Shown here piece by piece: positions 7,546-15,373 of a stretch of DNA of 64,000 bases. Where the stretch lies: contig CAZUYK010000002.1 in NCBI GenBank assembly GCA_964624905.1, positions 1-64,000 of the forward strand, in the 5' to 3' direction. Numbering within the stretch: the first letter of the stretch is position 1; each line of letters starts with the position of its first letter. The position numbers were made by a program, and so were the translations under genes. The notes under the pieces are model-generated. The model saw nothing but the letters and a program-made list of their open reading frames with translations, was not told where the DNA came from and did not search any database. Origin of the DNA: CAZRVH01 sp964624905. Lineage in GTDB: Bacteria > Patescibacteriota > Gracilibacteria > Peribacterales > Peribacteraceae.

Positions 7546-9240
7546 ATGTTCCGCCACTACAGACAACGCCGAGGTCCCTACGCTTTGGCGGAACCGTCGA
7601 GAGGACCGTCCGCAATCAGCAGGATCGTCGTCCTTTTGGTCGCGCTCTTCCTTATCTATATCGTCGGGAAGTGGCTGCTGGGACTGGTGGGATTCGGACG
7701 CGACGAGAAAATCGCCGTGGTCCTGCTCTCCGCCGAAAGCGGAACCGTGAACGTATCGCTGGACGGGGGACTGATGCAGCACGCGCTGGAAGAGATGAAA
7801 GTGCAGACGGGAGACCGCATTTCCACGGGCAACGACGGAACCGCGTCCCTTACCTTCGCGGACGGCACGCGCATGCGGCTCGATGAACAGACCGAGGTGA
7901 CGATCAGCGAAAGCACCCAGGGTTCCGAGGAATCCCGCTTCGACGTGACCTTGGAAAAAGGAAACCTGTGGGTGAAAACACCCTCGATCGAAACGCTGTC
8001 CGGCACGTTGCTGAGGACCGTGTCGCTCCCGACCATCACGTATTCGTTCCCGACGGACGCGGAGGCCCTGGTACGCCAGGACGTCATCCTGGTCTTCAGC
8101 GGGGAAGGGGAGGGCGTGACGGTCATGGCGGACGGCAGGAATACGCCGTTCACCATTGGCGAGGGCCAGCAGTGGACGGTTCCCTCCGGAGGCACGGTCT
8201 CCGGCGATCCGCTTCGCTTCCGCAGCGCCATCGACCCGCTCGTCGCGCAAAGCTCATTCGTGCTCTCCAGCAGGTCCGGCGGAAGCGTTGCGACCGGAAC
8301 GGGAACGACGTTGCCAGGATCGGGAACGGACATCGTTTCCGTCACCTCGCCCGCTGATAATCAGACGGTGACGACCGCAACCGTGAAAGTGCAGGGAACG
8401 ATCGGAGAGAACGTGGACCGCGTGCGCGTGAACAGCTACCTCGCATCGGTAGATACGGTGAACCGTACGTTCTCCCAGGAACTGGCAGTCGCGGACGGGG
8501 AAACGATGACCATCCGCGTGGAAGCGCTGGATGAGAACAGCGTCATCCTCCAGGCGATCACCAGGACGGTGAAGAAAGGAACGATCTCGGTGACGTCCCC
8601 GGCCATCACGCTGCCGGCGAAGACGGGCGAGACGTACCGTACGTCCAAGACGGAAATCACCATCCAGGGAACCGCCCCCGCGAATACGAGCGGCATCATG
8701 GTGAACGACTACCGCCTGCAGCTCTTCCAGCCGGGAAACACGACGTGGTCCTACTTGGCCAGCGAGCAGTTGCAGAACCTGAAGCAAGGCGAGAACATTT
8801 TCGATGTGTACGCACTCGATGCCGCTGGCAACAAGAGCGCCCCTGCGCGCCTGACGGTGATCGTCGGACAGGGGGGCGACGGGGTAGTGACGGGCGGCAG
8901 CGCGTCCAGCGTGGCGGTGGTGGATGAATCCAGCCTTCCCAAGAACGCACCGCTCACGCCCGGAGTGATCGCCGTCACGGGACCTACGCCCGGATCGCAA
9001 CACACGTCCACGGGCAGCGAACTCCTCATCGAGGGAACGACCTCAAAGGAAACCACGAACGTCTGGGTGAACGGATACAGGCTGCAACTCTTCAAGTCCG
9101 GCGGGGGATACTGGAACTACATCGCGAACGCGGCCATCGGCACACTGAAGCGCGGCACGAACGTCTACAAGATCACCGCCCGCAACGCGAAAGACGAGAT
9201 CCTGGACACGTTTGAATACACGGTCGTCTACAATCCGTAA
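7546..9240 (+). CDS. Membrane-anchored FecR-domain protein with Ig-like repeats
   Basis: 564 residues. A cytoplasmic N-terminus is followed by one membrane helix (about 27-47) and a FecR-like beta domain (about 58-230). That domain carries the typical TGDRISTGNDGTASLTFADG stretch. After a Gly/Thr-rich linker there are three Ig-like beta-sandwich repeats starting near 268, 352 and 483. The last two share the strand VNGYRLQLF / VNDYRLQLF, so they arose by duplication. I infer a surface or periplasmic scaffold. Gram-negative FecR relays iron signals through an ECF sigma factor, but no TonB system or partner sigma is adjacent. The next gene starts directly after its stop. Confidence 0.7.
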   Translation: MFRHYRQRRGPYALAEPSRGPSAISRIVVLLVALFLIYIVGKWLLGLVGFGRDEKIAVVLLSAESGTVNVSLDGGLMQHALEEMKVQTGDRISTGNDGTASLTFADGTRMRLDEQTEVTISESTQGSEESRFDVTLEKGNLWVKTPSIETLSGTLLRTVSLPTITYSFPTDAEALVRQDVILVFSGEGEGVTVMADGRNTPFTIGEGQQWTVPSGGTVSGDPLRFRSAIDPLVAQSSFVLSSRSGGSVATGTGTTLPGSGTDIVSVTSPADNQTVTTATVKVQGTIGENVDRVRVNSYLASVDTVNRTFSQELAVADGETMTIRVEALDENSVILQAITRTVKKGTISVTSPAITLPAKTGETYRTSKTEITIQGTAPANTSGIMVNDYRLQLFQPGNTTWSYLASEQLQNLKQGENIFDVYALDAAGNKSAPARLTVIVGQGGDGVVTGGSASSVAVVDESSLPKNAPLTPGVIAVTGPTPGSQHTSTGSELLIEGTTSKETTNVWVNGYRLQLFKSGGGYWNYIANAAIGTLKRGTNVYKITARNAKDEILDTFEYTVVYNP

Positions 9241-10074
9241 ATGGGTATCAAAGAATATTTTTTCGGGGGAGGGGCACGCCGTGAAGAAGTCGCAACCGAT
9301 CAAGCGGCGCCCGTTGCGGGCTCGAAACCGGAACTGAAAGTGGTATCCGCGGATGATGACGAAGAGGTGGCCGAGCAGGCATCGGAGCTCGTGGCCGTAC
9401 CCGTCATCACCGAAAAGAAAGTCATTTTGCCATCGCATATTTTCTCAACGCCCCCCGTGGAATCATGGAGAGCGGAAATGATCGCGGAAATGCGCGAAAT
9501 CTTCGCGTCATCGCGCGAAAGGAAAAGCAAGGATCCTCTCGCGGGTCGTATCGTGCATCATCGCCTGGCTATGGTGAACGAACTGATGACGGACGCTCAG
9601 CAATTCGGCGAAGAAAGGCTGGTGACTGCCGAGGAAGAGGGCAGGGCGGGTATCCATATCCTGACGGACAACGTCGACACGATTCCCTTCGACAGGGAGA
9701 CGATCGAAAGGCTTCAGCAAGCCGCCAGAACATCGACAGTACAACTTCTCATCGTTGGGGAAGACGACCCGCAGGGACTGTGGCGCATGGCAGCGGAGGC
9801 GATCCCGGGCATCGAGCTTGAGCATTTCGTTCCGGAAAACACGGATTTGAAGATAGGCAGCTTCATCGTCGCGACTCCGCGTTCCTACATGAACACCCAG
9901 GCGGTGCCCTTGGTCCAGCGTAAACGCGTCGACTACGAACGCGACGTCGCAAGCAGGCTGGAATTCAACAGCACCGACGGCGCCGACACACTCATGCGAT
10001 ATTTCTCGAGCGTGTGGGCCGCGGCAAAAGAGCGACGCGCGAAACAGGAAGGAAAACAAATCCCTCAGGATTGA
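9241..10074 (+). CDS. Unknown cytoplasmic protein coupled to the FecR-domain gene
   Basis: 277 residues; I do not recognise the family. Residues 1-60 are acidic and probably disordered. A region predicted helical (about 75-130) and an alpha/beta domain (about 140-277) follow. That domain contains a hydrophobic strand VQLLIVGEDDPQGLW near 170 and GSFIVATPRSYM near 215. There is no signal peptide or membrane helix. The ATG begins on the base after the TAA of the FecR-domain gene, so the pair is almost certainly cotranscribed and translationally coupled. A role with that membrane protein is the only functional hint. It converges with the pseudouridine synthase, with 1 nt between stops. Confidence 0.6.
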   Translation: MGIKEYFFGGGARREEVATDQAAPVAGSKPELKVVSADDDEEVAEQASELVAVPVITEKKVILPSHIFSTPPVESWRAEMIAEMREIFASSRERKSKDPLAGRIVHHRLAMVNELMTDAQQFGEERLVTAEEEGRAGIHILTDNVDTIPFDRETIERLQQAARTSTVQLLIVGEDDPQGLWRMAAEAIPGIELEHFVPENTDLKIGSFIVATPRSYMNTQAVPLVQRKRVDYERDVASRLEFNSTDGADTLMRYFSSVWAAAKERRAKQEGKQIPQD

Positions 10075-10075
10075 T

Positions 10076-11014
10076 TCATGCGATATCGGCGCTCAGGCCC
10101 GCCTTTTTCAATGAGGCCAGGAATCCGGCCGGCAGGGGAGCCGTCACGGACACGGGCTTTTTGGAATCCGGGGTCGCGACGGTCAATTTCCACGCGTGCA
10201 GGCACAACTCGCGAATGTCGTACTGATCCGACACGCGGTCGCTCAATTGCGAGGTATAGGTGCCGTCACCCAGGATGGGATGCCCCATGGACGTGAGGTG
10301 CACGCGGATCTGGTGGGTGCGCCCCGTGTGGAGCTCGCACACCAGCAGCGCCGCGTCCTTGGTCTTCTGCAGCGTCTGGTACGTCGTTGTGGCCGTCCTG
10401 CTTTTTCCGGATCCGTAGATGGTCATCTTGGTGCGGTCGGACGCACTGCGGCCGATGGAAGCGTCTATCACGGCGGACGGGGGATCGGGAACGCCCGCGA
10501 CGAGCGCAAGATATTCCTTCTTCACGGTCCTGTCTTCGAATTGCTTCTGAAGGAAGAGATGCGCCTGCGGCGTCTTGGCGATCAATAAACACCCCGTTGT
10601 CTCGCGGTCCAGGCGATGGACCAGTACGGAGTCGCCGGAGAAGGGAAGCGATCGTTCTGCGAAGAGAAATGCGATGCCGTTGAGCAGCGTCTTTTCGTCC
10701 GGACCCATGCCCGCGCCGGGATGCACCGCGATGCCCGCAGGCTTGTCTATGATCATGCAGGAGTCATCCTCGTACAGGACGGGGAGACGCAGATCGACTG
10801 GCTCGGTACCGGATGTCTCCACTTTTTCCACTTCCTCAAGCTCTACTGTATCGCCCTCCTGCAAACGGAACGCCATTTTGGTCGTCACTTCGTCATTCAC
10901 CATCACCAACCCTTTTTCGATCGCCTCCTGCGCCTTGGCACGGCTAAGCGTCCGGCCTTCCTTGGCCAAAAACGCATCGAGCCGGTCGGGAAACGAGACG
11001 ATCCACTTGGACAT
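10076..11014 (-). CDS. RluA/RluD-family pseudouridine synthase
   Basis: 312 residues. An S4 RNA-binding domain (about 10-60) precedes the RluA-type catalytic domain. The signature HRLDRETTG at 133-141 contains catalytic Asp136, and ELHTGRTHQIRVH follows near residue 220. It isomerises uridines in 23S rRNA; with an S4 domain it most resembles RluD or RluC, but the exact site cannot be assigned. The ATG at 11014 is 6 nt downstream of a TACACT -10 box on the minus strand, so the mRNA is predicted to be leaderless. Confidence 0.9.
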   Translation of the reverse strand: MSKWIVSFPDRLDAFLAKEGRTLSRAKAQEAIEKGLVMVNDEVTTKMAFRLQEGDTVELEEVEKVETSGTEPVDLRLPVLYEDDSCMIIDKPAGIAVHPGAGMGPDEKTLLNGIAFLFAERSLPFSGDSVLVHRLDRETTGCLLIAKTPQAHLFLQKQFEDRTVKKEYLALVAGVPDPPSAVIDASIGRSASDRTKMTIYGSGKSRTATTTYQTLQKTKDAALLVCELHTGRTHQIRVHLTSMGHPILGDGTYTSQLSDRVSDQYDIRELCLHAWKLTVATPDSKKPVSVTAPLPAGFLASLKKAGLSADIA

Positions 11015-11252
11015 GCGTGCAGTGTAGCGTGCTTTCCGAAATATAGCCCGAATCTCGATTCTCGCCTGTTTAGGCAATTGACGCTCGAATTTTGAGTGAT
11101 AACGTATGCGCAACACGGATGTGCAAGCATCCGTCGCTGAGACGCCGATCAGGCCTCGACTTTCTTCTTGGCCGGCTTGGTCTGGTTGCGCTCGGGAGGG
11201 GAGACATTCGTGTCTCCTCTCCCTCTTTTTTATTTTTGTGTATACTCGGCCC

Positions 11253-12413
11253 ATGTCCCACGAATTGCTCACCCGTGCCGTCGAAAAAGTCGTTCCGCAG
11301 AAACTGGCGGAAGAGAAACTGGCATCCGGAAAACCGATCCGCCTGTACCTCGGCATCGACCCGACGGGAGCGAAGCTGCACCTCGGACACTCCGTCCCTT
11401 TGCGCAAGCTCAGACAGTTCGCTGATGCGGGGCACGAAGTGATCTTCCTTGTGGGAAGTTTCACCGCGATGATCGGGGACCCCACGGGCCGCGACCAGAT
11501 GCGCGAGGCATTGGGTTTCACGCAGGTGCAGAAGAACTTCGAGACATACAAGCAGCAGGCAAGCAAAGTCCTGGATTTCTCCAAAGTGACGGTAAAGTAC
11601 AACCATGAGTGGCTCGGCGAACTGAAGTTCCAGGAAATCACGCACCTGCTCGGCCACTTCACGGTGCAGCAAATGCTGGAGCGCGACATGTTCGAGAAAA
11701 GATTGAAGGAAGGAAAGCCGATCGCGATGAGCGAGTTCCTGTACCCCCTCATGCAGGCGTACGACTCCGCATTCATGGATGTCGACGCGGAAATCGGCGG
11801 CAATGACCAGTTGTTCAACATGCTCTGCGGTCGCACGCTGCAGACGGCCCAGAAGCGACGCGACAAATTCGTCCTCACGACGAAGCTGATCGAAGGCACC
11901 GACGGCCGCAAGATGAGCAAGACGTTCGATAACTGCATCTGGCTGGAAGACACGGCCAAGGACATGTACGGCAAGGTTCTGTCCATCAAGGACGAACTCA
12001 TCACGACCTACATGGAATGCACGACGGACATCCCCATGGACGAGATCAAATATGTCGAAAAGGAAATGAAGAAGGGCGCGAACCCGAAGGAATTCAAGAT
12101 GCGCCTCGCCCGCGAGCTTGTGACGATGTACCACTCGGAAAAGGACGCAGAGGAGCAGGAAGCCGAATGGACGCGCGTGTTCAGCAACAAGGAGCTGCCG
12201 ACGGATATTCCCGAAGTGAAAGCCAAAAAAGGAGCCCTGCTGATCGATGTACTCATTGAGAGCGGCCTCATCCCGTCCAAGTCCGAAGCGCGCCGCCTGG
12301 TGGAGCAGAAAGGAATCACAATGAATGATGGAACCGTCACCTCGACGGATCAGGTCGCGGAAGAAGGAATCGTGAAGGTAGGAAAGAGAAAATTCTTGAA
12401 GATCTCCTTCTAA
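11253..12413 (+). CDS. tyrS: Tyrosine--tRNA ligase
   Basis: 386 residues. Class I catalytic core with HLGH (43-46), the HIGH motif, and KMSKT (220-224), the KMSKS motif. GSFTAMIGDPTGR near 68-80 is typical of TyrRS. A C-terminal S4 RNA-binding domain (about 325-386) binds tRNA-Tyr. The KMSKT variant and overall layout match the TyrZ-like, longer-core subtype. The ATG at 11253 lies 6 nt after TATACT. A strong intrinsic terminator follows directly. Confidence 0.95.
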   Translation: MSHELLTRAVEKVVPQKLAEEKLASGKPIRLYLGIDPTGAKLHLGHSVPLRKLRQFADAGHEVIFLVGSFTAMIGDPTGRDQMREALGFTQVQKNFETYKQQASKVLDFSKVTVKYNHEWLGELKFQEITHLLGHFTVQQMLERDMFEKRLKEGKPIAMSEFLYPLMQAYDSAFMDVDAEIGGNDQLFNMLCGRTLQTAQKRRDKFVLTTKLIEGTDGRKMSKTFDNCIWLEDTAKDMYGKVLSIKDELITTYMECTTDIPMDEIKYVEKEMKKGANPKEFKMRLARELVTMYHSEKDAEEQEAEWTRVFSNKELPTDIPEVKAKKGALLIDVLIESGLIPSKSEARRLVEQKGITMNDGTVTSTDQVAEEGIVKVGKRKFLKISF

Positions 12414-12415
12414 AA

Positions 12416-12446
12416 AAAGACGACCCCGGTAGGTCGTCTTTGTTTC
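12416..12446 (+). terminator. Intrinsic terminator after tyrS
   Basis: Stem AAAGACGACC (12416-12425) pairs with GGTCGTCTTT (12432-12441), followed by a T-rich tail. The A-run on the left arm could also make it work for the small minus-strand ORFs that end at 12450. Confidence 0.85.
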
Positions 12447-12449
12447 GTG

Positions 12450-12518
12450 TTACCGGATCGCCTGTTTCATCATCCATACGCAGGTGATCGTGCCGGCCAT
12501 GAACGCAACGAAGCTCAT
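12450..12518 (-). CDS. 22-residue single-helix peptide, ATGA-coupled (or frameshifted tail)
   Basis: A 22-codon frame (MSFVAFMAGTITC...) that is almost entirely one hydrophobic helix. Its ATG overlaps the TGA of the upstream 47-residue frame in the arrangement ATGA, which would allow coupled reinitiation. Alternatively the two frames are one two-helix membrane protein broken by a frameshift: joining them gives two adjacent membrane helices. Sequence alone does not decide. Confidence 0.35.
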   Translation of the reverse strand: MSFVAFMAGTITCVWMMKQAIR

Positions 12519-12658
12519 AGGATGAAAGAGGGGAGTGCCGCGGCCACGGTGACCAATGCGGCGGAGATACAAAACGAGCGGATATACTCGCGGGATTCGT
12601 CTTCCATTTCCATCACGCATTCTCGCAGATGCCGATGAGCAGAGGTGAGCTGTCGCAT
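12515..12658 (-). CDS. Small membrane protein, unknown
   Basis: 47 residues: a charged N-terminal helix (about 1-28, MEMEDESREY) and one membrane helix (CISAALVTVAAALPSFIL). The family is not recognised. A good promoter (TTGCTT, 17 nt, TACACT) lies upstream on the same strand and gives a leader of about 30 nt made almost wholly of C and U. That pattern is also seen at other membrane-protein genes here. The stop overlaps the start of a 22-residue hydrophobic frame. Longer in-frame starts upstream would begin before the promoter and are rejected. Confidence 0.45.
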   Translation of the reverse strand: MRQLTSAHRHLRECVMEMEDESREYIRSFCISAALVTVAAALPSFIL

Positions 12659-12695
12659 GACCGGGGGAGAGTGGGGGAGTGGGAAAGACGTACTG

Positions 12696-12724
12696 AGTGT
12701 ACATTCGTACACCCATGAAAGCAA
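12696..12724 (-). promoter_or_regulatory. Promoter of the 47-residue membrane protein
   Basis: Minus strand: TTGCTT (12724-12719), 17-nt spacer, TACACT (12701-12696). The leader to the ATG at 12658 is strikingly C/T-rich. Confidence 0.55.
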
Positions 12725-12812
12725 GATAAAATTCCAACGCAAATCGATAAAATAGAATAAATGCGATGGAACACTGAACCCATCGCGGTTCAGGGTGAGT
12801 CAGGGATCACTA

Positions 12813-12838
12813 CAAAAAAGGCGGTCCGAAGACCGCCT
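12813..12838 (-). terminator. Intrinsic terminator after the DsbA-like gene
   Basis: On the minus strand AGGCGGTC (12838-12831), tetraloop TTCG, GACCGCCT (12826-12819), then a run of T. It lies about 25 nt past the stop at 12862. Confidence 0.85.
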
Positions 12839-12861
12839 CTTGGAATCGCTCTGAATGATTC

Positions 12862-13593
12862 TTACTTGAGCATGTTGTCGAACGCTGCCTGGAAGGTGGC
12901 GTAGGGGAATGCTCCGCTGATCTTCTGATTCTGACCGTCCGGTCCGAGGATCCAGAAGCCCGGCGTTCCGTCGATACCCGAAGCAGCTCCGTCAGCCTGG
13001 TCGGCTGCAACTTCCGCGGCGGTATCACCCTTGTCGAGACAGCTGTCGAACTGCGAAGTGTTCAACTTCAGGTCTTTTGCGTACTGCTTAAAGGTAGGAA
13101 TGGCATCGGCGAGGGCGCTCCAAGTTGCCTGCGTGCTGAACAACTTGTCGTGCATCTCCCAGAATTTGTCCTGCTTGTTGGCACACTCGGATGCCTCAGC
13201 GGCCTTCTGTGCGAACTTGTGGAAACCGAGCGGGTAATCGCGCGAAACGTACTTTACCTTGCCCGTATCGACGTAGTTCGTCTTGATCTGGCCATAGGTA
13301 TTCGTGAAATGGCGGGCGCAGAAGGGGCACTGGTAATCCGTGAATTCCACAAGCGTGATCGGCGCATTTGCCTTTCCGATGAACGGATCGTCATCCGCAT
13401 CGGCGGGAGTGTCATTGCTGGGAGCCGGCGTGGGAGCGGCCGCAACGGATGCTGCACCGCCTCCAGTGGTACCTCCGGAGGGAAGCGACGGCATACTGAT
13501 GCCGCCGACTCCGTTGGCAAGCACGTATCCGACAATAAGACCCGCGAGACCGACGGTCGACGCGAACCAGGGATTATTCGTGTTCGTGGACAT
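12862..13593 (-). CDS. Membrane-anchored DsbA-family thiol oxidoreductase
   Basis: 243 residues. A membrane anchor (about 10-28), a Gly/Ala/Pro linker (30-68), then a thioredoxin fold with the redox motif CPFC at 89-92 preceded by VEFTDYQ, and the cis-Pro loop GIDGTPGFWI near residue 213. Two further Cys (about 132 and 176) flank the inserted helical domain. The protein would act outside the membrane to form or isomerise disulfides. That fits this window, which encodes secreted Cys-rich proteins such as the one at 43194-44933. No DsbB or VKOR partner is adjacent. The start MSTNTN at 13593 is taken because an upstream in-frame start adds a second hydrophobic stretch. Confidence 0.85.
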   Translation of the reverse strand: MSTNTNNPWFASTVGLAGLIVGYVLANGVGGISMPSLPSGGTTGGGAASVAAAPTPAPSNDTPADADDDPFIGKANAPITLVEFTDYQCPFCARHFTNTYGQIKTNYVDTGKVKYVSRDYPLGFHKFAQKAAEASECANKQDKFWEMHDKLFSTQATWSALADAIPTFKQYAKDLKLNTSQFDSCLDKGDTAAEVAADQADGAASGIDGTPGFWILGPDGQNQKISGAFPYATFQAAFDNMLK

Positions 13594-13684
13594 GGAAAAT
13601 GTGAGAAAGAAATAGGATTCGTACGCGATCATACGTCAAAACGACCTCCGTAAAAATGCACAGGACTGTTAATTGCCACCTTAT

Positions 13685-14641
13685 TCAAGAAGTCTTTCCG
13701 TGGTATTTCCTATGCACTTCCTTCAATTGGGGATTGGTCACGTGGGTATAAATCTGCGTCGTGGAGAGATCCTTGTGGCCTAGTAACTCCTGTACGGATC
13801 GAAGATCCGCACCGTTGCGCAGAAGGTCCGTGGCAAATGAGTGGCGCAAGGTGTGCGGAGACGGGTCGCTGACGATGCCCGCGGCCAACGCGTATTTCTT
13901 CACGATATTATAGATGCTGATGCGCGAGAGTCTGAATTCCTCTCCCGGCGGCATGATGTTCACCGCTTTTTCGGGATTGCGGATGAAAAGGGGAACGAGA
14001 TGGTCGAGGCGGGTCGTCAGATAGTCCTCCAGCGCGGCGACGGCCTCATCGGATAGGAAGACCACCCGGATCTTGCTGCGTTTTCCACGGACGCTAATTT
14101 CGCGCGTCTTGAAGTTCAGATCCTTGCGATTGAGCGAACGCAGTTCCGCGAGACGCAGCCCCGTAGAAAAAAACATCTGCAGGATTGCCTTGTCGCGCTT
14201 CCCGACCCTGTCTTCCACATTCGGTGCGTCGAGCAATCGCTGCAGCTCCTCGTGCGTCAGCACCTTCACCTCGCGCTGCTCCTCCTTGAAACGCTTCACG
14301 CGGTCCGGGGGATACACATCGATCTCCTCTTCTGCGCTAAGGTAACGCAAAAACGCACGCAGTACCGTCAGGTGATGGTTGCGGGTGCGAAGGAGCAGTT
14401 CTCCGCCTTGTTTCGTCTTATACGTATGCAATTTCTGCTTATAATCGCGAATGGTGTCCTTATCAATATCGGTCACTTTAGTAACAGACATCAATTCCTG
14501 AAGCAGCGCCAGCGACTGGCGATAGTTGGATACAGTGAGAGAGGACTTGTTCTCCTCGGACTGGAGGAACTGGAGGTACCGTTCGATTGCCTGAGGAAGT
14601 TGCAGGGGAGTCATAATCGAGGGATTGATCGTACTTAACAT
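13685..14641 (-). CDS. Tyrosine recombinase (XerC/XerD-like)
   Basis: 318 residues from the first ATG (309 from the ATG at 14614). An N-terminal SAM-like core-binding domain (about 12-105) precedes the catalytic domain. The full active-site set is visible: Arg163 in TGLRLAEL, Lys187 or Lys190 in the GKRSK beta-hairpin, His263 and Arg266 in HTLRHSF, His289 in LLGHKD, and Tyr298 in TTQIYTHV. This is the standard Xer layout for dimer resolution at dif. No prophage or attachment site is adjacent, so a chromosomal Xer role is more likely than a phage integrase. Confidence 0.88.
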   Translation of the reverse strand: MLSTINPSIMTPLQLPQAIERYLQFLQSEENKSSLTVSNYRQSLALLQELMSVTKVTDIDKDTIRDYKQKLHTYKTKQGGELLLRTRNHHLTVLRAFLRYLSAEEEIDVYPPDRVKRFKEEQREVKVLTHEELQRLLDAPNVEDRVGKRDKAILQMFFSTGLRLAELRSLNRKDLNFKTREISVRGKRSKIRVVFLSDEAVAALEDYLTTRLDHLVPLFIRNPEKAVNIMPPGEEFRLSRISIYNIVKKYALAAGIVSDPSPHTLRHSFATDLLRNGADLRSVQELLGHKDLSTTQIYTHVTNPQLKEVHRKYHGKTS

Positions 14642-14734
14642 AATGCTTTTTATGTTAATAAATCAATTGACCTATAAGCGTTTGTAGGGCTTTTTTGGCT
14701 ATGGATGTCTGACGCACGGATCAATAAGTATCTT

Positions 14735-15373
14735 TCATTCGGTGTACAAATGTATGAAGGCGTCCGCATGCAGCGCATAGTACGTGTACGCGATGATTTC
14801 CCGAATGATGCTCTGGCGTTCGAATTCCTTGGTGGGACTGCCTTGTACCGGAACCGTCGAAAAGTTGTCCCAGTCAAGTCGGCGCGCCAGGAGGTCGATG
14901 CGTGCGAGATGATATTTGTCGCTGATGCCCACGACAGATTTACAATCTTTTGCAAGCGGCTGGGAGAACCGGAGATTTTCCAACGTCGAGTGTGATTCGT
15001 CTTCCGTGAAAATCATGGCGGGAGGTATCCCCTGCTTGAGCGCTTCCCTCTTCATCACTTGTGCTTCGCTCAACTTGTTTCCGGATCCCGTACCGCCGCT
15101 CAGGATGATTTTCCCGGTGATCAACCCCTGCCGGTAGTACTCCCCTGCTCCCCCGACCCTGCGTACGATGCCCGGACCGGCGTATTGAGTGCCGTATACG
15201 GCGGCCCCAAAGACGATTGCGCAATCAGTGGGAAGCTGGCCGGAACCGTTAAAACCACGCAAAACGATGAATGTGATGACTCCGATGAACAGGACGGATG
15301 CGCAGAAGAAAAGGCCGATGCCCAAAACGATCGCTCGCAATACCCGGTATGCGGCGAAAAAGAACGCGTTCAT
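14735..15373 (-). CDS. YdcF/ElyC-like DUF218 membrane protein
   Basis: 212 residues. One N-terminal membrane helix (about 12-38) is followed by a DUF218 domain: CAIVFGAAVYG near 51, the glycine-rich IILSGGTGSGNKLSEAQVM near 88-106, EDESHSTLEN near 124, and a conserved SDKYHLAR near 150. ElyC-type proteins act in envelope glycan or undecaprenyl-carrier metabolism; the biochemical reaction is not settled. The start overlaps the stop of the upstream gene by 4 nt (ATGA), so it is the third gene of pgk - baseplate-J-like - ydcF. Confidence 0.82.
   Translation of the reverse strand: MNAFFFAAYRVLRAIVLGIGLFFCASVLFIGVITFIVLRGFNGSGQLPTDCAIVFGAAVYGTQYAGPGIVRRVGGAGEYYRQGLITGKIILSGGTGSGNKLSEAQVMKREALKQGIPPAMIFTEDESHSTLENLRFSQPLAKDCKSVVGISDKYHLARIDLLARRLDWDNFSTVPVQGSPTKEFERQSIIREIIAYTYYALHADAFIHLYTE

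Noticed and set aside
12774..12793. Hairpin CTGAACC/GGTTCAG
   Set aside because: The 7-bp stem has no U-tract on either strand; a proper terminator for the DsbA-like gene lies at 12813-12838.
13685..14641. Tyrosine recombinase as a sign of an integrated element
   Set aside because: Neighbours are ordinary chromosomal genes with normal composition; there is no tRNA or direct repeat next to it. A housekeeping Xer role fits better.
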